Source: Cladophialophora immunda (taxonomy: Eukaryota; Ascomycota; Eurotiomycetes; Chaetothyriales; Herpotrichiellaceae). From it: a stretch of 64,000 bases of DNA. Under the pieces are notes generated by a model. It did no database searches and had not been told where the DNA came from. It saw nothing but the letters and a program-made list of their open reading frames with translations. The translations under genes were made by a program, and so were the position numbers. The stretch is from NCBI RefSeq assembly GCF_000835495.1, contig NW_015622543.1:4700619-4764618 (forward strand). Reading direction: 5' to 3'. Positions 58,201-64,000 of this stretch are shown here, one piece after another. The first letter of the stretch is position 1. Each line of letters begins with the position of its first letter.

Positions 58201-58543
58201 GTTTGATGAGTTCTATGATGCGTGCCATGTGTCGCTGGAAGGCAACACGGCTGGCGGACCCGGCTCCATGACAAATGTTTTTGGCTTTAACAATCCGCCT
58301 GGTGATGATGGAAATCATGGAGGATGGACTCTTGAGACTTCTCTACAGCAATGTATTACGGACTCGGCAGCTGCTGGTGCAACATTGGTCGAATTCTATG
58401 AGAACGCCGACGAGGATCCTACATGGTACTGCTTTGGCGTCAACGACGTCCCGGCACAGGAGGATTCATTCTACGGTGATGGCACTGTTGGCCGTTTGTG
58501 GGCTTTCAAGCTTGACGAGTCTACTTTGCCAACCAGTGGCTAA
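52274..58543 (+). CDS. Giant secreted Ser/Thr-rich protein with repeated four-cysteine modules (interrupted by an assembly gap)
   Basis: A single frame of 2,089 codons, counting 40 unknown ones. It starts with a signal peptide (MGLLRLTVALALAASTHSFG). Ser/Thr-rich, mucin-like linkers, likely O-mannosylated, alternate with folded blocks. Two beta-rich blocks lie at about 396-514 and 1473-1606; each holds a dibasic KR near its start, a possible Kex2-type site. A four-Cys module of 100-120 residues occurs six times, starting near residues 632, 786, 1031, 1718, 1839 and 1960. An Apple/PAN-like block starts near 1248. The last three modules are in direct tandem and share GGLQYL, GWTFDDA and WYC-x-x-VND. 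No membrane helix or GPI signal ends the protein (final residues LDESTLPTSG). Cell-surface adhesion, carbohydrate binding or a wall role is plausible; the function is unknown to me. In-frame ATG at 52229 is an alternative start but would bury the signal peptide. Confidence 0.85.
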   Translation: MGLLRLTVALALAASTHSFGVLANHDTTTTETLTRFIFTCPCDSTTSVSIGTTYPTSPPATSDGQGWQDWHGSVSQSSGALTSSLHSHSSSWPNLSTSPTTLLHRTTASASELISTATIRTSTSTNLPSGATTRSSESTTSTSSITSSSSSTPINSSSVPTTNAASSSPIATPSTTSTSTPSPFSIATTTQETTSTLTPTIASTPTSSTLDIATTTPGTTSALTPTTTSTVSPTTSSSECSFEVITTTLKKRDILEVRTVTVPAADCSTASSTTSDYGSTSTTTTSNQGSISSTAPADEVATSTTTSTAGIPTTTPNSSSLGFTTSTTSAAASSVASSSATPADLATSTSITTSTTIGGDSLPSTTSLTTISVTVTTSGTSSTTLTADSSAPTVGQPFSLQVNTGGPGKHKRDILVVGYVNGVLVLVSSPADAVAFVLTSDGVLMIFGTTLVVGFSGGSGTSALTIYSSVSAMPTTIVWSVSGGALVLPGAGFCVGADNVMSVNVGSATDSSCAPVTPVPDTDTDSYNTEVASTVTPSPQTTTSTTPGSSPTTVDATSTTDSLPLATTTVITSPTSSPTSPTSSPTSPTSSPTSSVYVSTSSPISFDSTTLGGSSTTTTTATKTEETSGPNCSILPLEDQTAPDGTQYTQFFYSCYAAIPTTLGNSYSIATSGDGDYSNDPTAFLSQCVATAEQLSASVWTYYQSSSDFEWHCGFWTGLVADDGIFVDDPTVFTMNAMMVVGADDSSSSTTTSSSSTTTSTIFSSQTATTSTLTTTSSSASATATCTSLCSAATVSSGSQTWTQVEAGCSEINSNWVRAANTFFPAGLSDCDVIQFCANFVVQEGMTAFRAFWVPTENQWHCDAGLDNDDTDDYEYSAAQGAFYMYNLVPASSTTSASSTTSATLSLSTSSSLSTSSSLSTSSSLSTSSSLSTSSSXXXXXXXXXXXXXXXXXXXXXXXXXXXXXXXXXXXXXXXXXSTSSSLSTSSSLSTSSSLSTSSSLSTSSSLSVTPTSFATSTTSSVTSTTSSANCVATSASVGDVLNTANGDSWINFFSSGCGLSLDWQTLNFNNLYVYQRTDYTFDEALLDCASVADSDGSPVFEFETDTRNNDRWVCWTLNDITNDPAQFQPYPGIADAYGWYLPSRIVSVITITSTSTATSALTSTLSTLTTTSVSAASTTESTFAPPTTPSILATTPTSAATTTTFALAPPSTSSTLTTTSASTTATISSTLSTLSTSTTTTTAAATCSPTSVVDSNGDTWQVLCDVVRLGGGEGTGTLFNLGTGTTMPQCIELCDEVDACNMVEIGPDDSGTVYCWGFTSVVSWVPTAYDGWDTALKVSGDFARDPVSGNTIDSTTTSAPASIITTSSIATESTSTPTSASVTTTSSITIDSTTTSPPVSITTTSTATIDSTSASTSAEVATTSITTSDSTSVSTSAQVTTTSTTNGDSITTSTSVITTTSTTTDSPTSAETFYIAAETGVASRKVKRGTEYLVLSPQTGLSSLVDSEAEASIFTIADDDSLMVVVSGTPVWVGLSFSTPTQLVMETEPPSPPVTAAIDNNGVLTISSVVTECILDGGLVISTDGSIPDGCIQVTLQVVSATIVVPIGSSTTTSTSTSSSSASPVPTTSGVTTTTSGSISSTTTGISTSSASPVITTSGVTTTTTSGSTSSTITDTSTSSSSASPVITTSGVTTTTFGITSSTTTTSATSTTTTPACTPSTIGDVTALYNTTQTFRNIYTGCGESLEGATTGGLQYLPKQFAVNWQASDNYEGWTFDDALSRCAQFAVDNAATAVEFYIDVDQNWLCVGVNNVTFDDSSFYPDSNVINVWGFVWENSCQNTPLDDIIATDGTVFSEFYTGCSTSFQGNTPGGLQYLNRVVSVDWPAPDYSGWTFDDAVKSCADQTVSQGGTMFEFYIGSDDSWYCIAVNDLPVKADSFYPDATIGKVWGFAIAESTEVCEPSQLAGSIQLANGTTFDEFYDACHVSLEGNTAGGPGSMTNVFGFNNPPGDDGNHGGWTLETSLQQCITDSAAAGATLVEFYENADEDPTWYCFGVNDVPAQEDSFYGDGTVGRLWAFKLDESTLPTSG
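53988..54050 (+). repeat. 21-bp tandem repeat, three copies
   Basis: Three exact units of CCAGCCCTACCTCGAGTCCT plus A encode a Pro-Thr-Ser-Ser linker in the secreted repeat protein. Confidence 0.9.
54989..55297 (+). repeat. 18-bp coding minisatellite spanning an assembly gap
   Basis: The unit AGCTTGTCCACGTCCTCG encodes Ser-Leu-Ser-Thr-Ser-Ser. Five exact units precede the N run and four exact full units follow it, with partial units on each side. The sequence stops four bases into a unit and resumes at base five. The true missing length should therefore be a multiple of 18, whereas 120 is not. Confidence 0.95.
55083..55202. other. Assembly gap (120 N)
   Basis: The N run lies inside the 18-bp minisatellite. 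Because 120 is a multiple of three the reading frame is not broken, but the gap length is probably an estimate. Confidence 0.98.
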
Positions 58544-59640
58544 TCGTCAACTGTGGTTGGGGAGGATGCACCCTTTGATAAGCACAGCCTCTAAACTATT
58601 TATGCCAGTATAGATATCTCATATGTAAATTGAACAAAGCTTGGGAGGATTGCGCACCAAGGAGAATTTCGCCAGGACAAGCCTTCTTAAATCCGAAGGT
58701 ATCTTGTGAGAAGCTGAAAGCCCGGCATTATTCGCATGCGCACCTATGGGAACGGAGGTCTCGACTTCTCAATTATATAATTTAATACTACGGACACGTT
58801 TCTTTCTCGTGTAAACTCTGTTGCTGGATGACCGAGAGAAGGGGGAGGGAAAAGAGAGAAGTTCTCCTGTTCCTCATCCGATGCACCAGCGCTGCACAAG
58901 TCACCGTCCAAGGATACGGAGCTGCGCGCGGCCTATTCCTCGACCAAATGGCGCAAGTTGCGAGACGGGGACCGAGTGTACAGGCCCGAGAAGTACTTGA
59001 AATGTCTCCACGAGGTCGAGGAAGAGTACAGGATGATCCGGCGATACAAAGACCTCCTGGATTCACGGAATGACGAGTTCGCAGAACGAGAGTGGCCAAA
59101 CGCATTCATCAACAAGAGACTGGAGTTCTTGGCGGACGAAAGGAAGCTGTTTGAGTCAAAAGGAGAACAAACAGTCACACAGCCAGAACAACTGGCATAA
59201 GACGTGTGTCCGCAATCGAATCTTCACGTTGCTCTCAATGCAAAGCCAGAGACAGCCGCGAGGTTAGCTGGAGTGTTGTCAGTTTCCACACCCTTTCAAA
59301 GCCAGTACGTTGGGGGACATCAACACCAAAGTCATGGTTTGCCTCCACCCGTCTTTTCATGTTTTGCGGTCTAATTCGCGGGCTGTTCGCTACCCCCTGC
59401 CAAGCCAGCCTCGTTGAACAAACCCACCTGCGTCGACAAACCACGACATTATTGTATGGGACTCCAGAAGGCAGTAGACGGTAACATCAGACCCTTGAAA
59501 CAGTGGCCTCACAGTGGCGCGCTAGAAGGATTGTGGGGGAAGACATTCGGGGTGTTGTTGACGCCAATCTACAGCGAAGGAGGACAATGGATTGAGCCTC
59601 AGGATGGTACGATGCCTGAGCTTGCCGAAGCCACAGATCC
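58544..59640. other. Intergenic region with an unassigned open frame
   Basis: A plus-strand frame open from 58832 to 59200 has coding-like, charged helical character (EEEYRMIRRYKDLLDSRNDE, NKRLEFLADERKLFE) but no clear start or known family. It may be a decayed exon, possibly related to the SPO11 relic that follows, or a small unknown gene. Confidence 0.35.
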
Positions 59641-60562
59641 CAACACAGCATACATTGTCCAGATGTTGTCTGTATGCTTTTGATGCCCAAGGTCGCCCTC
59701 CAGTCCCCTGAGCTATCAAGGGGTTTCATGTATCAGGTCATCGGCGACGCCATCTCCAAAGACAGAGCCACAGTGATTTTGAAAGACCTCGCCCTGACAA
59801 TCGGCGTACACCCATATCTCCTCGGCATTGAGGCAAAGTCTGAGGACTTACTTTACGTCCCGGACGGACTGTGATCGAAGTCGTCTCGACCCACAGTGCC
59901 TTGGTATATGCGCCCAAGGGTCCCATCTTCCCCAACAAGCTTAAAGAGGGCGAGTGTCAGATCCCAAGACTCGCCTTCAAGATCAAGATTCGACAGGAGG
60001 AAGACGCCTTGCCGAGGGCCGTTGTTGATTGTGAGCACCGAAGGCTCGCGCAGATCGTGGGTTCTCCCAACGGGTGCTCTGGCCCTCGCTTTTCCGGCGC
60101 GTTGCTTGTAATGGAAAGGCCTCCCGGATCCCATACAAGCCACCTGATCGCGCTCTGGCACAAACGTTGCATCCAGACCAGAAGCTACCCCGATGTCGCC
60201 TGACGCGAATTCCTGCACCTCCTCTCCATCCACTCCACAACCGCAAGGCTGCAGTTTTTGTGTGAATTGTAGACTGTGATCCCTCTGGAATCGAGACGTA
60301 CTCGGTGTTGAAGTTTGGCTCGGTCGGTTGTGCATATGTGGCGCCTACCATGATCTGACCGAAGCTTCAATAGGCTGGTGTCGGCTCCAGGCAATGGAAG
60401 TCTTTCATCGAAAGGCACCTTGCCGACATTGACCGGGAGAGAGGTTTGGCGGCGAACAGCGTCATCGCGGGTGTCACGACCGCGAAGGACCGAAGGCTGA
60501 CGGCTTCAGAGAAAAGACATGCCCAGGCCCTGATCAAGGAGGGCCTTGGGGGCAACCTACAG
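59641..60562 (+). pseudogene. SPO11: Decayed SPO11 (meiotic topoisomerase VI A-like) gene
   Basis: Pieces of SPO11 occur in the right order on the plus strand, but in changing frames with stops. At 59722-59808 GFMYQ (Tyr codon 59731-59733) and KDRATVILKDLALTIGV match the 5Y-CAP block, where the catalytic Tyr precedes VDDLA-type helices. The frame then hits TGA at 59872. At 59871-60203 the second frame ends in CIQTRSYPDVA and TGA at 60201-60203, immediately followed by REFLHLLS. This is the Toprim-strand KGYPDxATREFL block with a stop in it. At 60269-60322 a third frame reads VDCDPSGIETYSVLKFGS, the Toprim DxD metal site and the following conserved helix; TGA at 60263 lies just before. A further open stretch to 60562 (DRRLTASEKRHAQALIKEGL) resembles the C-terminal region. 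No intron arrangement I tried removes the stop inside YPDVA*REFL. SPO11 makes meiotic double-strand breaks, so this copy cannot make that enzyme. Confidence 0.72.
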
Positions 60563-61614
60563 TAAGTGTCTTTGTAGATCCGTGTCCCTCCTGTTCTTAT
60601 TATTCGAGGCCCTACCTTGTTCGTCCGGCACCCGCCCAATCCACTTTGTCACAAATTTCTCTGTGCATGATGTTCCTCGCCTGCAATGACGCCTACTATC
60701 CGGGCCCTCAATGCTCGTCGGGTTGAATCCGCGGCCCAACACCCAGAGGACCGACAGGCCCAGAATGACGCCGTTCCCGGGGTGCAGAAACTAGGAGAGA
60801 AGGGACAAGCAGAAGGAGCAGAAGAAGGAGGAGAAGAAGAGGGCCAAGAGGAGGGCCGAACAGGATGCAAAGAGAGCCTGGAGGGCTGAAAGAGATCAGG
60901 CCAGAATGGACAGCTCGTTCTAGACACTTCGCGAATGCCAACCCGCTCTCTTCTATCTGCAACCTCTGATCTGCTATTTGCCTTTGATCCGCTGGTTCGG
61001 AGAATACCCGTAGACATGCACAGGTCTTTCCAATAAGACAACGTCTCTTTGAAGGTGTTGTGACAATACGGTGTCCAAGTGCCAAATTTCTGTGCTGCCG
61101 TTCTGGCGGAGCCAGACGCCTGCCGACGACTAGCGCCCGTCCAGCTCTGACCAACCAAGCTCGGGGCACGCGCGGTAGTCAGCGTGTCAGCCTTCCCCTT
61201 TGCGCAGCCTCACCAGCCTGGTGGCCCCACCACGCCCCCAATGCCTCCAGCCACTCGAATTGTCCGCTGGGCGGTCTACTGGACATACCAGACCACCGAG
61301 CACGCAGCTCTCCAATGCGCTGCGTTTTACCGAGTACAGTCCTCAAAAGAACCTCCCGATCGCACACCTTCCATTGTTTCTCGTCGCTGCTCTCCCCCTA
61401 CCTAAGCAACGACGAAGAACGAGAAAGACAGATTTTGCAGCCGCAGCGACGTGCCAGCTGAAAACCACGGAACCAGACTCTCCCCCAAGGGCCTCCGCAG
61501 GAGACGAACGACAACCAAGCGCGCAACCCTCTTCGAATAGGGCTCGCTCACCAGCTCACGTCGATTGGCTCTGATATTAATTATATCACCCTGATCCTCC
61601 CAGAATCACCCGAG
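60563..61614. other. Intergenic region with a Lys/Arg/Glu-rich open stretch
   Basis: About 1 kb. A GTAAGT donor-like site follows the SPO11 relic at about 60561. Near 60790-60920 a plus-strand frame encodes a charged run (QKKEEKKRAKRRAEQDAKRA) ending in a stop; no family is recognised. The right-hand part holds the promoter of the gene at 61615. Confidence 0.35.
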
Positions 61615-62168
61615 ATGGGGTTTTGGAATCAGGGAATCCGCTCGCAGCGGAGCAACTCCCCGTCGCCCTCGCGCCGCTCATACTACGCCTCGCGCCCGTC
61701 CTACTCGCGCAGCGCGTCCTCCTTCTTCTCCGGCTTTGGCGGCGGCGGCGGCTCGTCGTCGCGGCGCGGCCACTCCTCCCGGGCGAGACCGCGGTCCGGC
61801 TTCATCAACCGGATACGGCGCTTCCTGAGGGAGATCTACCACTGGATGCGCCGCAACCCAATCCGAACGTTCGTGCTGGTCATCCTGCCGTTGATCACGG
61901 GCGGCGCGCTCAGCAAGCTGCTCGGGACCGTGGGCATTCGACTCCCGGCCGGGCTGCAGAGGATGATGGGCGGAAGAGAGATGAGCCAGACAACCGAACG
62001 ATTCTATGCCCGGGGCGGCGCGAGAGACTTTGGTGGCGGCAGCGCCTTGCCCGGTATGGGGGGTGGGATTGGCAACAGTATTGGCGCTTTGGCAGGTAAG
62101 AATGCTCCTTGACACTCCACGAGGAATGATACTCACGGAAACCAGGAATAGCAAAGATGTTCATCTGA
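61615..62168 (+). CDS. Small Ser/Arg-rich single-TM protein, uncharacterised
   Basis: Exon 1 is 61615-62095 and exon 2 is 62146-62168. The intron (GTAAGA...CCAG, 50 bp) changes the C-terminus to LAGIAKMFI; without splicing the frame would end five residues later with KNAP. 167 residues. The N-terminal 65 residues are Ser/Arg/Tyr-rich with a Gly run (FGGGGGSSSRR). A basic segment follows (INRIRRFLREIYHWMRRNPI), then one membrane helix (TFVLVILPLITGGALSKLLG). The C-terminus is Gly-rich with a short hydrophobic end. The basic helix directly before the TM suggests an organelle or ER membrane protein with the N-terminus in the cytosol. I do not recognise the family; the regular structure and clean intron argue that it is real. 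Confidence 0.72.
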
Positions 62169-62471
62169 TTGCTGCGGCATAATTGGGGCGACTGTTCTCT
62201 TCCATCTGCTTTGATTGAGCGAGCAATGTTGGTTGCAACGATACATGGCTGGAGAGCCTTCACAGGGCCAGTCACGTTAATGTCTGGAACGGATACGAAC
62301 AATGCACAGAAGGACGATATTGTCAAATTAAAAGCAAGCCATGACATGAACCTTGGTCGACGATTCTTCCTCGTAGCTGGGGTCATCCGACTCGTGCTCG
62401 ATAGTAGCAAAAACCTATTAACACATGCAAACTCTGCGAATACCTGGGTCTCCATGCCTATGCCCGTTGTC
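62169..62471. other. Convergent intergenic region
   Basis: About 300 bp between the 3' ends of the small membrane protein gene and the next minus-strand gene. Nothing else is seen. Confidence 0.4.
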
Positions 62472-63899
62472 CTATCTTCCCTTTTTACTTTTCCCAGCCG
62501 TGTTTTTCCCATTACTCCGAACCCTTTGCGATGATGTCGCCACGACAGCACTTCTTGTTTGAATAGCATATTCACCACCTGGCCTTTCTCTGACGTCAAC
62601 CACTTCATCTTCGGCGACATAGTCGCTGTCGTCGTCGTCGTCGTCGTCTTGGTTGTCAGTGTCAGACGGGGCCAGATAGTTGTAGACCTCTGGTCGCTCG
62701 TCCGGAAGGAACAGTTCGTCTTGTAGACGGCGATACTGCCCTACTTGGTTATGCGGAACACCAGGCGGGCCAGACACGACTCGGCGCTGTGGGGAGGCGA
62801 AGCGGGGATCGGCAGGGTCGAACCGCGGCGCCCTTCCCACACTCGTCTGGTAGGGCAACTGATCCAGAGGTACATTCACCAAGCCGGAGGTTGAGCGGGC
62901 GCGAGGTTCCCAGTCGGGCTCGGACGGGTCTGGCCGTGACGAGCGAGGGGAGTTCGAGCCGTGTCTGTTGTAGAGAACGTCTGGATTGGATGAATAGCGA
63001 TGCGAATAATAAGGATGTTGCTGATAAGGGGGCATCGGCTGCAGTTGTTGTTGCCGCAGAGACTGATTGGAGTTGGTGCGAGAGCCTTGGCGGAGTGGTT
63101 CGGGCTGACGAGGACCTGCCACATAGTAACCCTGCGCATACGGCAACCTTCGATCGTAGTCGAGATCTGCCGGGGGCAAAGCGTAGGCGGCCACGGAGTT
63201 GTCGGCGGTCTCACGTGGAGAAGCGTTCGAGGCAGAACTTCTCCCACGATTGCGGGTGTCTGCTGCCTTCCCTTTGGAGGGGGAACCGCCGGAAGACTTG
63301 CCGTTGCTCCTGCCCGAGGCTTTGCGGACCTCGACCGGCTTGCGCTTGACAACCGGGGCCTCCTTCTTGCTTTTGGGGGCGATCTGTGGCGCCGCCGCAG
63401 GGGTCTGTGGAGGAGTCTGGCTCCGGTCGAGCTCTAAGCGGTTTAAAGCATCAATCTCAGCTCGACTCAACTTGACGTTGGGCTTACCCAAAGCCCGGGC
63501 GCGCGCGATCCTCTCCAGAGCTCTTTGTACGAGCATATCTTCCTTCTCCCTGTAAGCCATCTGCATGTCTGGTCTGCGAACGAGCCCCGTATAAGGATCA
63601 TAATCGTCCTCGTCATCCGAAGGAGTCAAATCATTGCCGAATGAATCACCCGAACGCCGTCGGCGGACCACTCCCCCGCCTAAATCTATGCCAGTAAAGT
63701 GAAGCTCATCCGAACGAAATCTTGATGGACCATAACCCTGATTGAGCTCGACACCGTGCGGCGAGTTGTCGTCGTCGGTGTCGAGCTCCTCCACACGAAC
63801 ATCGTAGTCCCACGAGCGTTGTTGCTGCTGCTGAAATTCCCATAATCTGTCGTTGTTCCGCCCCGCTCGTCCCCTTGGTGGTCTTCCCCCAGGGGGCAT
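62472..63899 (-). CDS. Low-complexity nuclear-type protein, uncharacterised (5' end uncertain)
   Basis: A single visible frame of 475 residues from the ATG at 63899. It is mostly disordered. It begins with a Gly/Pro/Arg-rich start (MPPGGRPPRGRAG) and a poly-Gln run. One segment of likely structure follows (MQMAYREKEDMLVQRALERI and KPNVKLSRAEIDALNRLELD), then a Lys/Arg/Ser region with possible nuclear-localisation signals (KSKKEAPVVKRKPVEVRK). A Tyr/Pro/Gln/Arg-rich section comes next. Near the end is an eight-residue Asp cluster (NQDDDDDDDSDYVAEDE) before a basic C-terminus. The frame stays open upstream of this ATG to about 63952 (RGGGLGGRPRTPYD), and an acceptor-like ATAG lies there, so a first exon could lie at or beyond the window edge. 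Function not recognised. Confidence 0.6.
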   Translation of the reverse strand: MPPGGRPPRGRAGRNNDRLWEFQQQQQRSWDYDVRVEELDTDDDNSPHGVELNQGYGPSRFRSDELHFTGIDLGGGVVRRRRSGDSFGNDLTPSDDEDDYDPYTGLVRRPDMQMAYREKEDMLVQRALERIARARALGKPNVKLSRAEIDALNRLELDRSQTPPQTPAAAPQIAPKSKKEAPVVKRKPVEVRKASGRSNGKSSGGSPSKGKAADTRNRGRSSASNASPRETADNSVAAYALPPADLDYDRRLPYAQGYYVAGPRQPEPLRQGSRTNSNQSLRQQQLQPMPPYQQHPYYSHRYSSNPDVLYNRHGSNSPRSSRPDPSEPDWEPRARSTSGLVNVPLDQLPYQTSVGRAPRFDPADPRFASPQRRVVSGPPGVPHNQVGQYRRLQDELFLPDERPEVYNYLAPSDTDNQDDDDDDDSDYVAEDEVVDVRERPGGEYAIQTRSAVVATSSQRVRSNGKNTAGKSKKGR

Positions 63900-64000
63900 A
63901 TCGTATGGAGTTCGCGGCCGACCACCTAGACCGCCTCCTCGGAAAAAGCATTCTCGATTGGTCTATCCATGAGTGAGGCATGACCCAGGATGGTCACACC

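Noticed and set aside
59853..60335. 160-residue minus-strand frame across the SPO11 relic
   Set aside because: No family similarity; the plus strand carries ordered SPO11 blocks, so this is a shadow.
1..64000. CRISPR arrays, integrated phage or bacterial-type operons
   Set aside because: Spliced eukaryotic genes throughout and no spacer-repeat arrays; not applicable to this nuclear fungal sequence.

Overview
The window is nuclear DNA of a filamentous ascomycete (Pezizomycotina). Genes are moderately GC-rich and lie on both strands. Most introns are 46-85 bp GT-AG introns. Typical fungal families are present: Zn2Cys6 regulators, DHA2 and monocarboxylate-type MFS transporters, P450s, a GMC oxidoreductase, a GH16 glucanase and a mitochondrial dihydroxy-acid dehydratase. 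I cannot name the genus. I support 19 protein-coding genes (two of them possibly or certainly cut at the window edges), one clear pseudogene, several repeats and one 120-base run of N.

Region 0-10 kb is an accessory metabolic block. It holds the 3' end of a Zn-cluster-type regulator, a SnoaL-like small protein, a P450 with five introns, a divergently transcribed FAD aromatic hydroxylase, a VOC-fold extradiol-dioxygenase-like protein and a second, intronless P450. Together they could hydroxylate and open an aromatic ring, as a catabolic/detoxification or tailoring cluster.

Region 10-25 kb holds an intracellular GH2 beta-mannosidase, a Zn2Cys6 regulator, a GMC oxidoreductase with a GC-AG intron, a histidine acid phosphatase/phytase with an N-terminal membrane anchor, and an MCT-type MFS carrier.

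Region 26-32 kb looks like a glycerol-use module. A glycerol kinase and an aquaglyceroporin are divergent across 2.7 kb, with the MCT-type carrier next to the kinase.

Region 33-47 kb contains a secreted GH16 enzyme with a W/N/G-rich tail, an AT-rich island with a purine/pyrimidine inverted repeat, a large intronless Zn2Cys6 regulator, a DHA2 drug/H+ antiporter, ILV3 (branched-chain amino acid synthesis) and a cyclase/kynurenine-formamidase-like enzyme.

Region 47-64 kb starts with VPS54 (endosome-to-Golgi tethering). It then has a secreted Ser/Thr-rich protein of about 2,090 residues with six copies of a four-cysteine module, whose 18-bp minisatellite spans the assembly gap. Next is a decayed SPO11 (meiotic double-strand-break transesterase) relic with in-frame stops and frame changes. 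The window ends with two conserved-looking but uncharacterised genes: a small one-TM protein and a low-complexity acidic/basic protein.

The most notable items are the SPO11 relic, the repeated four-cysteine module protein, the aromatic-oxidation cluster and the membrane-anchored phytase.
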